Shown piece by piece: positions 1 through 6,486 of a stretch of 6,486 bases of DNA. This DNA comes from Lachnospiraceae bacterium UBA3632 (GTDB lineage Bacteria > Bacillota > Clostridia > Lachnospirales > Lachnospiraceae): NCBI GenBank assembly GCA_002373975.1, contig DFKZ01000059.1, positions 1 through 6,486 on the forward strand, given 5' to 3'. The first letter of the stretch is position 1; every line of letters begins with the position of its first letter. Position numbers and translations under genes: made by a program. The notes beneath the pieces were generated by a model. The model ran no database searches and was not told where the DNA came from. It was given only the letters and a program-made list of their open reading frames with translations.

Positions 1-1536
1 CCCGGGACGGATACAGAAGAAAAATCCGATGCTTCCGTGATAAAAAAGATAAAAAAAGACAGGCTTAAGAAAGGCGAGTTTTACGATCTCATAAAAGAAG
101 TATCAAAATATGCGGAAGAGGCCTCTTTTAACGAGGAAGATATTAAGGCTCATCTGTATAAGAACGTGCTTCATATCCCGCATATCATATCAAGGTCAAA
201 GAAGCGCACATCACCTTCCGAGTGGGAGAATGGATATTCCGTATCCAAATCCTCCCCTGATGCTTCGATCGATATAATCATCCCTACCAAGGATCATCCC
301 AATGTGCTTGAGACCTGTATCGATTCCATAAACGGAAAGAGTAACTATGGGTATTACCATATCACGGTTATAGACAACGGGAGTTCCGAGGGCGCGAGAC
401 TTCAGAATCAGAAGCTTTCGAGAGAATACGGATTTGATTATATATATGACCCACAGCCCTTTAACTATTCGAGAATGAATAATATCGCCATCAGCAAGAC
501 TTCAGCCAAGCTGGTGCTTCTTCTGAATGATGATACGGAAGTTATAACGGGGGACTTTCTTGAAAAGATGGCAGCCTACGCATTAAGACCGGAAGTGGGC
601 GCCGTGGGAGCCAAGTTATTATTTGCAAATACCAATAAGATACAGCATGCCGGAGTCACCAACCTTGCGGTGGGACCTTCACACAAGCTGCTGGAAGCCG
701 ATGATGAAAAAGAGCATTATTTCGGTGTGAACAAGTATGACAGAAATGTGTTTTCGGTGACCGGAGCCTGCATGATGATAGAACGGCGGAAGCTTGAAAA
801 GGCCGGGCTTTTAAACGAGGATCTGGCAGTTGCCTACAACGATATCGATCTGTGCATCAGGCTCTATGAGGCGGGATACAGATCGGTGCAGTGCAACAGA
901 GCGGTACTCTATCACTACGAATCCCTCACAAGGGGAGCTGACGAAGGAAGCGGGGATAAGTGGAAGAGACTTCTCGAAGAGAAGGAAAAGCTCTATGACA
1001 GACACCCCTGGGCAAGGGGATTTGATCCCTTCTACAATCCCAATCTAATTGACAATTCCGCGGACTATCTTCCTGCGGCAAAGGATTGCACGAGAGACAC
1101 GGATGCTTTCTGCGAGCTTCTTGAAAAGCCGGAGAGCCTGCCCGCTGACTCGTTGATGATAAAGGCAAGGCTCGACAGGGTGCAGAGGCAGCGCAGGAAC
1201 ACATCCGAAGGAAAAGACTTTATCTGGATGGACGGATGGGGATTTGCGAGAGGATGCGATAACAGAAGATTTGATAAATCACTATGCTTTACAAGAGAGG
1301 ATAAGAAAGAAATCCTGAGGTATGAGCTTTTTGCCACCTATAGGAAGGACATCATCAGGGCATTCCCGGGGGAAGATCACATTGATCTTTCGGGATTCTA
1401 TTTAAGGATCCCTGCGGATGATCTGGGTGATCACGAATGGCATGTATCTATTATGATGACTGATATCATGAGCGGAAAAATGCTATGCAGAGATCTTAAA
1501 ACGGCAGTTAAAAACGGTATGATCGTAAGCAGATAA
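1..1536 (+). CDS. GT2 family glycosyltransferase, C-terminal part of a probable tandem-GT2 enzyme (5' partial)
   Basis: This enzyme probably transfers a sugar from a nucleotide-sugar donor to a growing cell-surface glycan at the cytoplasmic face. Frame 1 is open to the left edge. A GTG at 37 is the first possible start seen, but it lacks a good ribosome binding site and the preceding codons read as linker, so the true start is probably upstream. Numbered from that GTG, a GT-A domain begins near residue 78 (IDIIIPTKDHPNVLETCIDSI), followed by VIDNGSS (111-117), FNYSRMNN (142-149) and the DXD-type metal and nucleotide site LLLNDDTEV (161-169). VTGACMMIER (241-250) and NDIDLCIRL (268-276) complete the acceptor side. 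Residues 390-490 form a separate accessory domain (WMDGWGFARG, then LSGFYLRIP). In related Lachnospiraceae proteins this GT2 type is the second of two GT2 domains, and the helical linker at 10-75 fits that. Donor and acceptor cannot be read from the sequence. No terminator follows, so read-through into the TIR gene 72 bases on is possible. Confidence 0.92.
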   Translation, partial: PGTDTEEKSDASVIKKIKKDRLKKGEFYDLIKEVSKYAEEASFNEEDIKAHLYKNVLHIPHIISRSKKRTSPSEWENGYSVSKSSPDASIDIIIPTKDHPNVLETCIDSINGKSNYGYYHITVIDNGSSEGARLQNQKLSREYGFDYIYDPQPFNYSRMNNIAISKTSAKLVLLLNDDTEVITGDFLEKMAAYALRPEVGAVGAKLLFANTNKIQHAGVTNLAVGPSHKLLEADDEKEHYFGVNKYDRNVFSVTGACMMIERRKLEKAGLLNEDLAVAYNDIDLCIRLYEAGYRSVQCNRAVLYHYESLTRGADEGSGDKWKRLLEEKEKLYDRHPWARGFDPFYNPNLIDNSADYLPAAKDCTRDTDAFCELLEKPESLPADSLMIKARLDRVQRQRRNTSEGKDFIWMDGWGFARGCDNRRFDKSLCFTREDKKEILRYELFATYRKDIIRAFPGEDHIDLSGFYLRIPADDLGDHEWHVSIMMTDIMSGKMLCRDLKTAVKNGMIVSR

Positions 1537-1565
1537 TAGCAAACAGGGAAGTGCGGACAACAGAA

Positions 1566-1586
1566 CGAGGAGCCTCGCAGTGAGGC
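1566..1586 (+). other. small GC-rich hairpin in the GT2-TIR gap
   Basis: In the 72-base gap, GCCTC (1572-1576) can pair with GAGGC (1582-1586) across a 5-base loop. The same CCTC stretch can instead pair with the CGAG at 1566-1569, so two exclusive small stems are possible. No T-run follows, so it is not a convincing intrinsic terminator. It ends 11 bases before the TIR gene's ribosome binding site (AGAGG, 1598-1602) and could slightly affect translation or RNA processing. Five-base stems also occur by chance. Confidence 0.25.
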
Positions 1587-1608
1587 AGATCAATTTCAGA
1601 GGTTAGGT

Positions 1609-4032
1609 ATGGAAGAATTAAAAAATGTGCATTACGACGCGTTTATAAGCTACAGACACTGCGAACTCGACAGTTTTGTGGCTGAGCATCTTCACAAAAA
1701 GCTTGAGAAATTCAAGCTTCCCAAGAGCGTACGCTCAAAGGTGAAAAGCGGAAAGACCGGAATAAGCAGGGTTTTCAGGGATGTGGATGAATTGCCTCTT
1801 TCGGATAATCTTTCCGATCCCATCAACAACGCTATAGCAAATACTGACTTCCTGATCACCATCTGCACTCCCAGATATCCCGAGTCGAGATGGTGTATGA
1901 AGGAGATCGAGCTCTTTTTGCAGACCCATCCGAGGGATCATATACTGGTTGTGCTTGCGGAGGATGAGCCCGTCAACTCATTCCCTGAGATCCTCACCTA
2001 CGAGGAATTCACAAGGCTTGACGAGAACGGCAATGAGGTTAAGGAAAGAAAAGAGATAGAGCCTCTCGCCGCAGATACAAGGGGAGAGAATCATAAAGAG
2101 ATCCTAAAGGCCATGGATACCGCTGTGATAAAGCTTTGCGCAGCTATCTTCGGGCTTAATTATGATGACTTAAAGCAGCGCCACCGCGAGCAGAAGATCA
2201 GAAAGATGGCAACGATCTTCGGATCGATCGGTGCGGCCGTGCTGGCATTTGCCGTATTTGCAACGGTGATGCTTATAAGGATAGCAAACCAGAACAGAGT
2301 CATAACCGAGCAGTATGCCGAGCTGAACGATAAGTACGCAGGCTCTATGGCCAATGCCGCGGAACAGCTTCTGGGGGAGGGAAAAAGAAAGGATGCTGTA
2401 TACGCGGTAAGAAATTCACTTCCCGACACCGCAGACGGAAATGTAAACGTAAATGCGCTGGGCAAATTGTACAAAGCCATGGCAATCTACGACAACGGAA
2501 ATCTGTACAATCCGGAGTCTGCTTACGATATCGGCGAAGAAGTGGCTTCCTTTGATGTTTCCTGTGACAATAAATATGTGCTGGTAAGCGATATGGGTCA
2601 TGCGTATATCTTTGACGCGGAGACTGAGAAGCTTGTGATGCCCTTAAAAAAGGAATCGAAGGATCCCTACTCGTTTATTACGACATCTTTCTGCGGCCCC
2701 GAAGGGATCATATTTGCGGAGGACACATACGCAAATTACTTCAATTTCGTAACCGAAGAAACAAAGCCTCTGGAAGGCTTAAACGGCAACTGGAATTATT
2801 TCCCTTCCCCCGACGGAGAGGTGACTGTAGCTATCGACGTATATGACGGGATCATAAAGGGTGTCGGAAAAGAGGGAGATATCCTCTACACCGTAGATGT
2901 TAATGAATTATTTAATGAAGTGGGCTTATCGCACCAGGGCTACGTGGTAATCAAAGAGGGAAAGGTACTCACATTCTTTTCCAGTACGGATTATTTCTAT
3001 GTTTTCCTTTTTGACGAGAAAACAGGGGAAAGGATCGCCATATTCCAGGGTGAAGGGGATATGCAGCTGACAGGTGATTTTGAGGGGGATAATATCTGTT
3101 TTTCGGCAACGCCTTTAGCATCAAATGATTCATCTGTTTTTCTGGCAGACATATCGACGAACAGCGTGGTCTGGAGCAGGCAGGAGGATGGAATACTGTT
3201 CGACAGGATTACGATGGCCGGGGACTTTATTTATCTGAATGATGCCTTCAGAGTTGAGGTACTCGATAAGCGTCTGGGAGAAAAGTTCAACCTGTATGAG
3301 GTTGATTACCAGATAATAGCATGCTGGCCGGAAGAGGATTATTTCCATTTCCTGACTGAAAACGGCAAGGAATACCAGTGTGACGCAAATTACTATGTGG
3401 ATTATTCCGGAGGATTCTTTAACGTTCAGCCAACCGGACATATCCTTGAGGCAAGATTCGTAAACGACGAGCTGTTTGTACGTTTCAACCGGGGATCTTA
3501 TATAACAAAATACGCAAAGAAAAAAGATGCTCCCGAGCCTTTTAACGGAGATGACTATGAGATCGATGTATTTTACGAATATGATGCATCGGATGTAATG
3601 GCTGCCGCTGATCTGAGCGATGAAAGATATTACGGATACGATCTTTGTTTCTTTTCGACTGACCGTAAGTATATCGTAGCGACATACAGCAATCATGTGG
3701 TAAGGATATTTGATGCCGCCACCATGGAGGCTGTAGCAGCGCTGGATATCACGGATTCCGAGCTCATCAGCCTTAAATATTTTGAATCCCTTGGGGGATA
3801 TGTACTGAGCTCATCTGTGTATTCTTATATACTGGATAAGAATTTTAAGCTCCTCTACAGAAGTGATTTCATCATTGCCGAGGAGGGGGATGAGATAATA
3901 ACCGGGTATGAATACAGCGATAAATACAGATTTAATGTTGTAGAATATGAAGAGCTGATAAGAATGGCCGATGAGTATCTGGGAGATTACGAGCCTTCAC
4001 CCGAAACCAAGGAGAAGTACAGCATCAGGTAA
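1609..4032 (+). CDS. TIR domain membrane protein with C-terminal beta-propeller-like region
   Basis: Probable transmembrane signalling protein or NAD-consuming effector; its physiological role is unknown. Residues 7-125 are a TIR domain: YDAFISYRH (9-17) is strand A and its box 1-like motif, RVFRDVDELPLS (54-65) is the BB-loop region, and SRWCMKEIELF (93-103) places E99 where SARM1-type TIR NADases have their catalytic glutamate. Residues 150-190 carry EPLAADTRG and a helical stretch that I recall next to TIR in a Firmicutes family. Basic residues (RHREQKIRK, 191-199) precede one membrane helix at about 200-224, so the TIR side should be cytoplasmic. A short helical TPR-like stretch follows (LLGEGKRKDAVYAVRNSLP, 254-272). 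From about 305 to 755 come repeated beta-strand units resembling degenerate WD40 or propeller blades, clearest at 321-345 and 686-712 (VVRIFDAATMEAVAAL). This part would be extracytoplasmic. The ATG at 1609 is supported by AGAGG six bases upstream. No partner gene is adjacent on this strand except glycan genes. Domain order is secure; function is inference. Confidence 0.9.
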   Translation: MEELKNVHYDAFISYRHCELDSFVAEHLHKKLEKFKLPKSVRSKVKSGKTGISRVFRDVDELPLSDNLSDPINNAIANTDFLITICTPRYPESRWCMKEIELFLQTHPRDHILVVLAEDEPVNSFPEILTYEEFTRLDENGNEVKERKEIEPLAADTRGENHKEILKAMDTAVIKLCAAIFGLNYDDLKQRHREQKIRKMATIFGSIGAAVLAFAVFATVMLIRIANQNRVITEQYAELNDKYAGSMANAAEQLLGEGKRKDAVYAVRNSLPDTADGNVNVNALGKLYKAMAIYDNGNLYNPESAYDIGEEVASFDVSCDNKYVLVSDMGHAYIFDAETEKLVMPLKKESKDPYSFITTSFCGPEGIIFAEDTYANYFNFVTEETKPLEGLNGNWNYFPSPDGEVTVAIDVYDGIIKGVGKEGDILYTVDVNELFNEVGLSHQGYVVIKEGKVLTFFSSTDYFYVFLFDEKTGERIAIFQGEGDMQLTGDFEGDNICFSATPLASNDSSVFLADISTNSVVWSRQEDGILFDRITMAGDFIYLNDAFRVEVLDKRLGEKFNLYEVDYQIIACWPEEDYFHFLTENGKEYQCDANYYVDYSGGFFNVQPTGHILEARFVNDELFVRFNRGSYITKYAKKKDAPEPFNGDDYEIDVFYEYDASDVMAAADLSDERYYGYDLCFFSTDRKYIVATYSNHVVRIFDAATMEAVAALDITDSELISLKYFESLGGYVLSSSVYSYILDKNFKLLYRSDFIIAEEGDEIITGYEYSDKYRFNVVEYEELIRMADEYLGDYEPSPETKEKYSIR

Positions 4033-4036
4033 CAGC

Positions 4037-4085
4037 TTAAGTGTGATCCACAGATAATCGTTTAAGTATGGTCCACGGATAATCG
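4037..4085 (+). repeat. tandem direct repeat, two 24-base copies, 25-base period
   Basis: Copy 1 (4037-4060) and copy 2 (4062-4085) match at 21 of 24 positions, and all three differences are A/G transitions. Both begin TTAAGT and share TCCAC and GATAATCG. Taking the G at each variable site of the core gives GTGGTCCAC, a palindrome with GTGG/CCAC arms. The repeat begins five bases after the TIR stop codon and ends just before the mutase promoter. It may be a pair of protein-binding sites spaced at more than two helical turns, or a leftover end of an insertion sequence with multiple terminal repeats (IS21-like ends have such repeats). No transposase is present in the window. Confidence 0.75.
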
Positions 4086-4086
4086 G

Positions 4087-4129
4087 TTGTATCTTTTGAG
4101 GGGTAGGTGTGGTAAAATGAATGATACAA
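4087..4129. repeat. 7-base inverted repeat flanking the mutase promoter
   Basis: TTGTATC (4087-4093) and GATACAA (4123-4129) are exact reverse complements 29 bases apart. They bracket the extended -10 element, with the left arm near where a -35 box would lie and the right arm near the expected start of transcription. That arrangement would suit a dimeric repressor or looped operator. Two seven-base arms in a gap of this size can also arise by chance, so this is a weak call. Confidence 0.3.
4110..4118 (+). promoter_or_regulatory. probable extended -10 promoter of the phospho-sugar mutase gene
   Basis: TGGTAAAAT reads as an extended -10 (TG, one base, then TAAAAT, five of six matches to TATAAT). 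No good -35 lies 16-18 bases upstream; the nearest, TTGTAT at 4087-4092, is 20 bases away, which is long. Extended -10 promoters can work without a strong -35. Transcription would start near 4125 and leave a leader of about 70 bases before the mutase start codon. This gives the mutase its own promoter, separate from the TIR gene. Confidence 0.5.
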
Positions 4130-4152
4130 GGGTCACGAGGTAAAAATGCGAA

Positions 4153-4166
4153 TTATGCTTGCATAA
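4153..4166. promoter_or_regulatory. short palindrome in the mutase leader
   Basis: TTATGC and GCATAA are perfect inverted arms around a central TT, in an AT-rich leader 14 bases upstream of the Shine-Dalgarno. A two-base spacer is too short for an RNA hairpin, so if functional it would be a DNA-binding site. The AT-rich composition makes coincidence quite likely. Confidence 0.2.
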
Positions 4167-4180
4167 AAATATATTATATC

Positions 4181-4186
4181 AGGAGG
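4181..4186 (+). promoter_or_regulatory. strong ribosome binding site of the mutase gene
   Basis: A full AGGAGG lies seven bases before the ATG at 4194. This fixes the start codon and predicts efficient translation. It is the strongest Shine-Dalgarno in the window. Confidence 0.9.
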
Positions 4187-4193
4187 TCTTGTT

Positions 4194-5918
4194 ATGGGTT
4201 ACAAAGAAAATTACGATTATTGGATCAGTGATGACTATTTTGATCAGGCCACAAAGGATGAGCTTATTGCAATTAAGGACAATGAGGCCGAGATAGAGGA
4301 CAGATTTTATAAAGAGCTTGAGTTCGGTACCGGCGGACTTCGCGGAGTGATCGGAGCGGGCACAAACCGCATGAATATCTATACCGTGCGTAAGGCTACG
4401 CAGGGGCTTGCAAATTATATTTTAAAGCACGGCGATCCGAAAAAGGGCGTTGCAATATCCTGTGACAACCGCCGAATGAGCCCCGAGTTTTCGAGAGAGA
4501 CAGCTCTCTGCCTTGCAGCAAACGGGATTAAGGCTTATATCTTTGATTCACTTCGCCCCACTCCAGAGCTTTCATTTGCACTTCGCGAGCTTGGATGCAC
4601 CGCGGGCGTAATGGTAACCGCAAGCCACAATCCACCTGAATATAACGGATATAAGGTTTACTGGGAGGACGGCGCTCAGATCACCGCACCCATCGATAAG
4701 GATATCATCACGGAAGTTAAGTCCATTACGGATTATCACACTGTTAAGACCATGGACAAGGATGCAGCAGTGGCAGCAGGCCTCTATGAAGTGATCGGAA
4801 AAGAGATCGACGATAAGTACATGGCCGAGCTCAAGAAGCAGATCATCCATCCCGAGGTTATAAAGGAAGTGGCAAAGGATCTCAAGATCGTTTACACACC
4901 TCTTTGTGGAACCGGTAATCTGCCCGTTCAGCGCATCTTAAAGGAGCTGGGCTTTGAAAATGTATATGTGGTAGAGGAGCAGAAGGGACCCGATCCCAAC
5001 TTTACCACTCTCGAATATCCCAATCCCGAGGATCCCAAGGCATTTACCTACGCTCTTCGCCTCGCAAAGGAAAAGGATGCGGATATCGTGCTCGCCACCG
5101 ATCCCGATGCCGACAGACTCGGCGTATATGCTAAGGATACTAAGACAGGTGAGTATGTATCATTCACCGGAAATATGTCAGGAATGCTTATCGCAGAATA
5201 TATCTTAAGAGAGCGCACTGCAACAGGAACAATGCCTGCAGATCCCGCCCTCGTAACAACTATCGTTACCACTAACATGACCCGTCCCATCACCGCTGCA
5301 TACGGCGTTAAGCTTATCGAAGTACTTACCGGATTCAAATACATCGGAGAGCAGATCAAGTGGTTTGAGCAGAAGGGCACCAACCATTATGTATTCGGAC
5401 TTGAGGAAAGCTACGGATGCCTGGTGGGAACCCATGCAAGAGACAAGGATGCCATCGTGGCAGTTATGGCTCTGTGCGAGGTGGCTTCGTTCTGCAAGAA
5501 GCAGGGCAAGACTCTTTGGGATATGATGATCGATGTTTACGAGAAGTACGGATACTACAAGGAGACTCAGTACACCATCACCATGAAGGGAATCGACGGT
5601 GCAAAGCAGATCGCTGACACTATGGAGAAGCTCCGCAATAATCCGCCCAAGGCATTCGGTGATCTGAAGGTACTTAAATTCAGAGATTACGAAAAGGATG
5701 TTATCGTGGACATGGAGACCGGAGAAAAGACATCTACCGGACTTCCCAAGTCAAATGTCCTTTACTTTGAGCTCCCTGATGATTTCTGGTGCTGCGCAAG
5801 ACCTTCCGGAACCGAGCCCAAGATCAAGTTCTACATGGGTGTTAAGGGAACCAGCATCGAAGATGCTCAGGCGAAGGTTGAAAAGCTTACCGAGGAAGTA
5901 AAGAAAGCTGTAGGCTGA
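4194..5918 (+). CDS. pgcA: phospho-sugar mutase (phosphoglucomutase/phosphomannomutase, alpha-D-phosphohexomutase family)
   Basis: Cytoplasmic enzyme that interconverts hexose-6-phosphate and hexose-1-phosphate through a phosphoserine and a bis-phosphate intermediate, feeding nucleotide-sugar synthesis (for example glucose-1-phosphate for UDP-glucose). At 574 residues it has the length of the longer Bacillus PgcA-type enzymes rather than the roughly 450-residue bacterial PMM/PGM type. All family motifs are intact and in order: FGTGGLRG (44-51), the catalytic serine loop TASHNPPEYNGYKVY (142-156, S144), the magnesium loop DPDADR (303-308), the sugar-recognition loop GLEESYG (402-408), and the phosphate-binding loop RPSGTEPK (536-543). 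Similarity to Bacillus subtilis PgcA is visible along the length, for example GAGTNRMNIYTVRKA (54-68) and LPKSNVLYF (517-525). Motifs alone cannot settle glucose versus mannose preference; glucose is more likely. It lies 61 bases ahead of a glycosyltransferase gene with no clear terminator between, so the two may be cotranscribed. The symbol is by resemblance. Confidence 0.96.
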   Translation: MGYKENYDYWISDDYFDQATKDELIAIKDNEAEIEDRFYKELEFGTGGLRGVIGAGTNRMNIYTVRKATQGLANYILKHGDPKKGVAISCDNRRMSPEFSRETALCLAANGIKAYIFDSLRPTPELSFALRELGCTAGVMVTASHNPPEYNGYKVYWEDGAQITAPIDKDIITEVKSITDYHTVKTMDKDAAVAAGLYEVIGKEIDDKYMAELKKQIIHPEVIKEVAKDLKIVYTPLCGTGNLPVQRILKELGFENVYVVEEQKGPDPNFTTLEYPNPEDPKAFTYALRLAKEKDADIVLATDPDADRLGVYAKDTKTGEYVSFTGNMSGMLIAEYILRERTATGTMPADPALVTTIVTTNMTRPITAAYGVKLIEVLTGFKYIGEQIKWFEQKGTNHYVFGLEESYGCLVGTHARDKDAIVAVMALCEVASFCKKQGKTLWDMMIDVYEKYGYYKETQYTITMKGIDGAKQIADTMEKLRNNPPKAFGDLKVLKFRDYEKDVIVDMETGEKTSTGLPKSNVLYFELPDDFWCCARPSGTEPKIKFYMGVKGTSIEDAQAKVEKLTEEVKKAVG

Positions 5919-5979
5919 AAAGCATAAAAACAGCAGGCCTTAACTGCAAGAAGAAATACAGAAAGCCGACGAAGGTCAG

Positions 5980-6486
5980 ATGGAAAAGAAAGATTTCGGC
6001 AGGGAAAACAGAATACATAAAGCTTTCAGAATCTTATTTTCGAAAGGCCCTGCCGAAGTTGCAAGGCGTATAAAGCACAAGATCGAGATGCCAAAGATCT
6101 ATCATCAGTGGTTTCTTGATCACAGAGTGACCGAGGATGAGCTGGCAAAGCAGCGGACAGAGGAATTCGAATATATGCCGAAGGTGAGCATACTCGTTCC
6201 CTGTTACCGCACGCCGGAAAACATGCTCCGGGAAATGATTGAATCAGTGCTTGCACAGTCGTATCAGAACTGGGAGCTCTGCTTAGTCGATGCAAGCTGC
6301 GGCGCTGTTATCGACGCTGAGGGAAAGCAGTCGGAAAAGAAGGATCAAAACGGTTCCGAGGAAAGCCGGACGGGAGAAGATGCGCTTAAGTCTCCTCTTG
6401 AGCCTATCATTTCGGAGTATGCAGGGAAGGACAGCAGGATAAAGTATAAAGTGCTGGCCGGGAACGGGGGCATTTCGAGGAATACG
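5980..6486 (+). CDS. GT2 family glycosyltransferase, N-terminal part (3' partial)
   Basis: The start of a glycan glycosyltransferase whose frame runs without a stop to the right edge (169 codons visible). The ATG at 5980 is preceded by AAGG (5972-5975) with a short four-base spacing. Residues 40-60 (YHQWFLDHRVTEDELAKQR) are the helical lead-in typical of the first domain of tandem-GT2 proteins. The GT-A fold begins at PKVSILVPCYRTPENML (67-83), then MIESVLAQSYQNWELCLVDAS (86-106). A charged, low-complexity stretch (about 107-138, rich in E, K, S, G) interrupts the usual short loop before IISEYAGKDSRIKYKVL (143-159) and GGISRNT (163-169). The DXD motif should lie past the window edge. The visible part is the first-domain type, while the gene at the left edge shows the second-domain type, so they are probably two separate tandem-GT2 paralogues. 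Donor and acceptor are unknown. The upstream 61-base gap shows no strong promoter or terminator, suggesting transcription with the mutase. Confidence 0.88.
   Translation, partial: MEKKDFGRENRIHKAFRILFSKGPAEVARRIKHKIEMPKIYHQWFLDHRVTEDELAKQRTEEFEYMPKVSILVPCYRTPENMLREMIESVLAQSYQNWELCLVDASCGAVIDAEGKQSEKKDQNGSEESRTGEDALKSPLEPIISEYAGKDSRIKYKVLAGNGGISRNT

Noticed and set aside
37..39. GTG as the true start of the left glycosyltransferase
   Set aside because: The frame is open upstream to the edge, there is no convincing Shine-Dalgarno, and the following residues look like an interdomain linker.
3130..3696. Antisense open frame of 188 codons inside the TIR gene
   Set aside because: It lies wholly opposite a well-supported coding region, has no recognisable motif or ribosome binding site, and its hydrophobic stretches are what the reverse of the acidic, aromatic propeller codons would give.
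4033..4086. Intrinsic terminator after the TIR gene
   Set aside because: I found no GC-rich stem followed by a T-run; the region is explained by the tandem repeat.
4117..4166. Two tiny frames in the mutase leader (8 codons from 4117 and 6 codons from 4146) as leader peptides
   Set aside because: Neither has a ribosome binding site, a run of regulatory codons or an attenuator-like hairpin, and the first ATG overlaps the -10 element.
4171..4180. Second -10 promoter element in the TATATTATAT stretch
   Set aside because: Transcription would start within or after the Shine-Dalgarno, removing it from the transcript, so it is only AT-rich leader.
1609..5918. TIR gene and mutase as a two-gene toxin or anti-phage operon
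   Set aside because: The mutase has a full set of housekeeping motifs, its own promoter and ribosome binding site, and a 161-base gap from the TIR gene. No nucleotide-sensing partner (SLOG, Thoeris-type) is present.
6026..6295. Antisense frame of 89 codons near the right edge
   Set aside because: It is the reverse shadow of the partial GT2 gene, whose + strand frame carries clear glycosyltransferase motifs.

Overview
The window looks like chromosomal DNA from a Gram-positive Clostridia bacterium, most likely of the family Lachnospiraceae (Butyrivibrio or Roseburia-like). The grounds are frequent AGA/AGG arginine and ATA isoleucine codons, strong AGGAGG-type ribosome binding sites, a PgcA-type phospho-sugar mutase close to the Firmicutes form, and tandem-GT2 glycosyltransferases of a style common in that family. 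The genus is inference. All supported genes are on the + strand.

Layout: (1) 1-1536 is the 3' part of a large glycosyltransferase. It shows one complete GT2 domain and a C-terminal accessory domain, and its reading frame is still open at the left edge. (2) 1609-4032 is an 807-residue protein with an N-terminal TIR domain, one transmembrane helix, and a long beta-rich, propeller-like C-terminal region. (3) 4033-4193 is the only intergenic stretch with clear signals. It has a 24-base sequence repeated in tandem, an inverted repeat around an extended -10 promoter, a small palindrome and a strong Shine-Dalgarno. (4) 4194-5918 is a complete alpha-D-phosphohexomutase (phosphoglucomutase/phosphomannomutase, PgcA-like). 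(5) 5980-6486 is the 5' part of a second GT2 glycosyltransferase, cut by the right edge.

Taken together this is part of a cell-surface polysaccharide or glycan locus. The mutase would supply hexose-1-phosphate for nucleotide-sugar synthesis, and the two GT2 enzymes would use such sugars. The TIR membrane protein sits inside this locus. Its architecture suggests an outside-facing sensor joined to a cytoplasmic TIR domain that keeps the position of the NADase catalytic glutamate. It is the most interesting gene here. Its TIR-TM-propeller type is, from memory, recurrent in Firmicutes but functionally uncharacterised. No CRISPR array, tRNA, rRNA or intact mobile element is visible.
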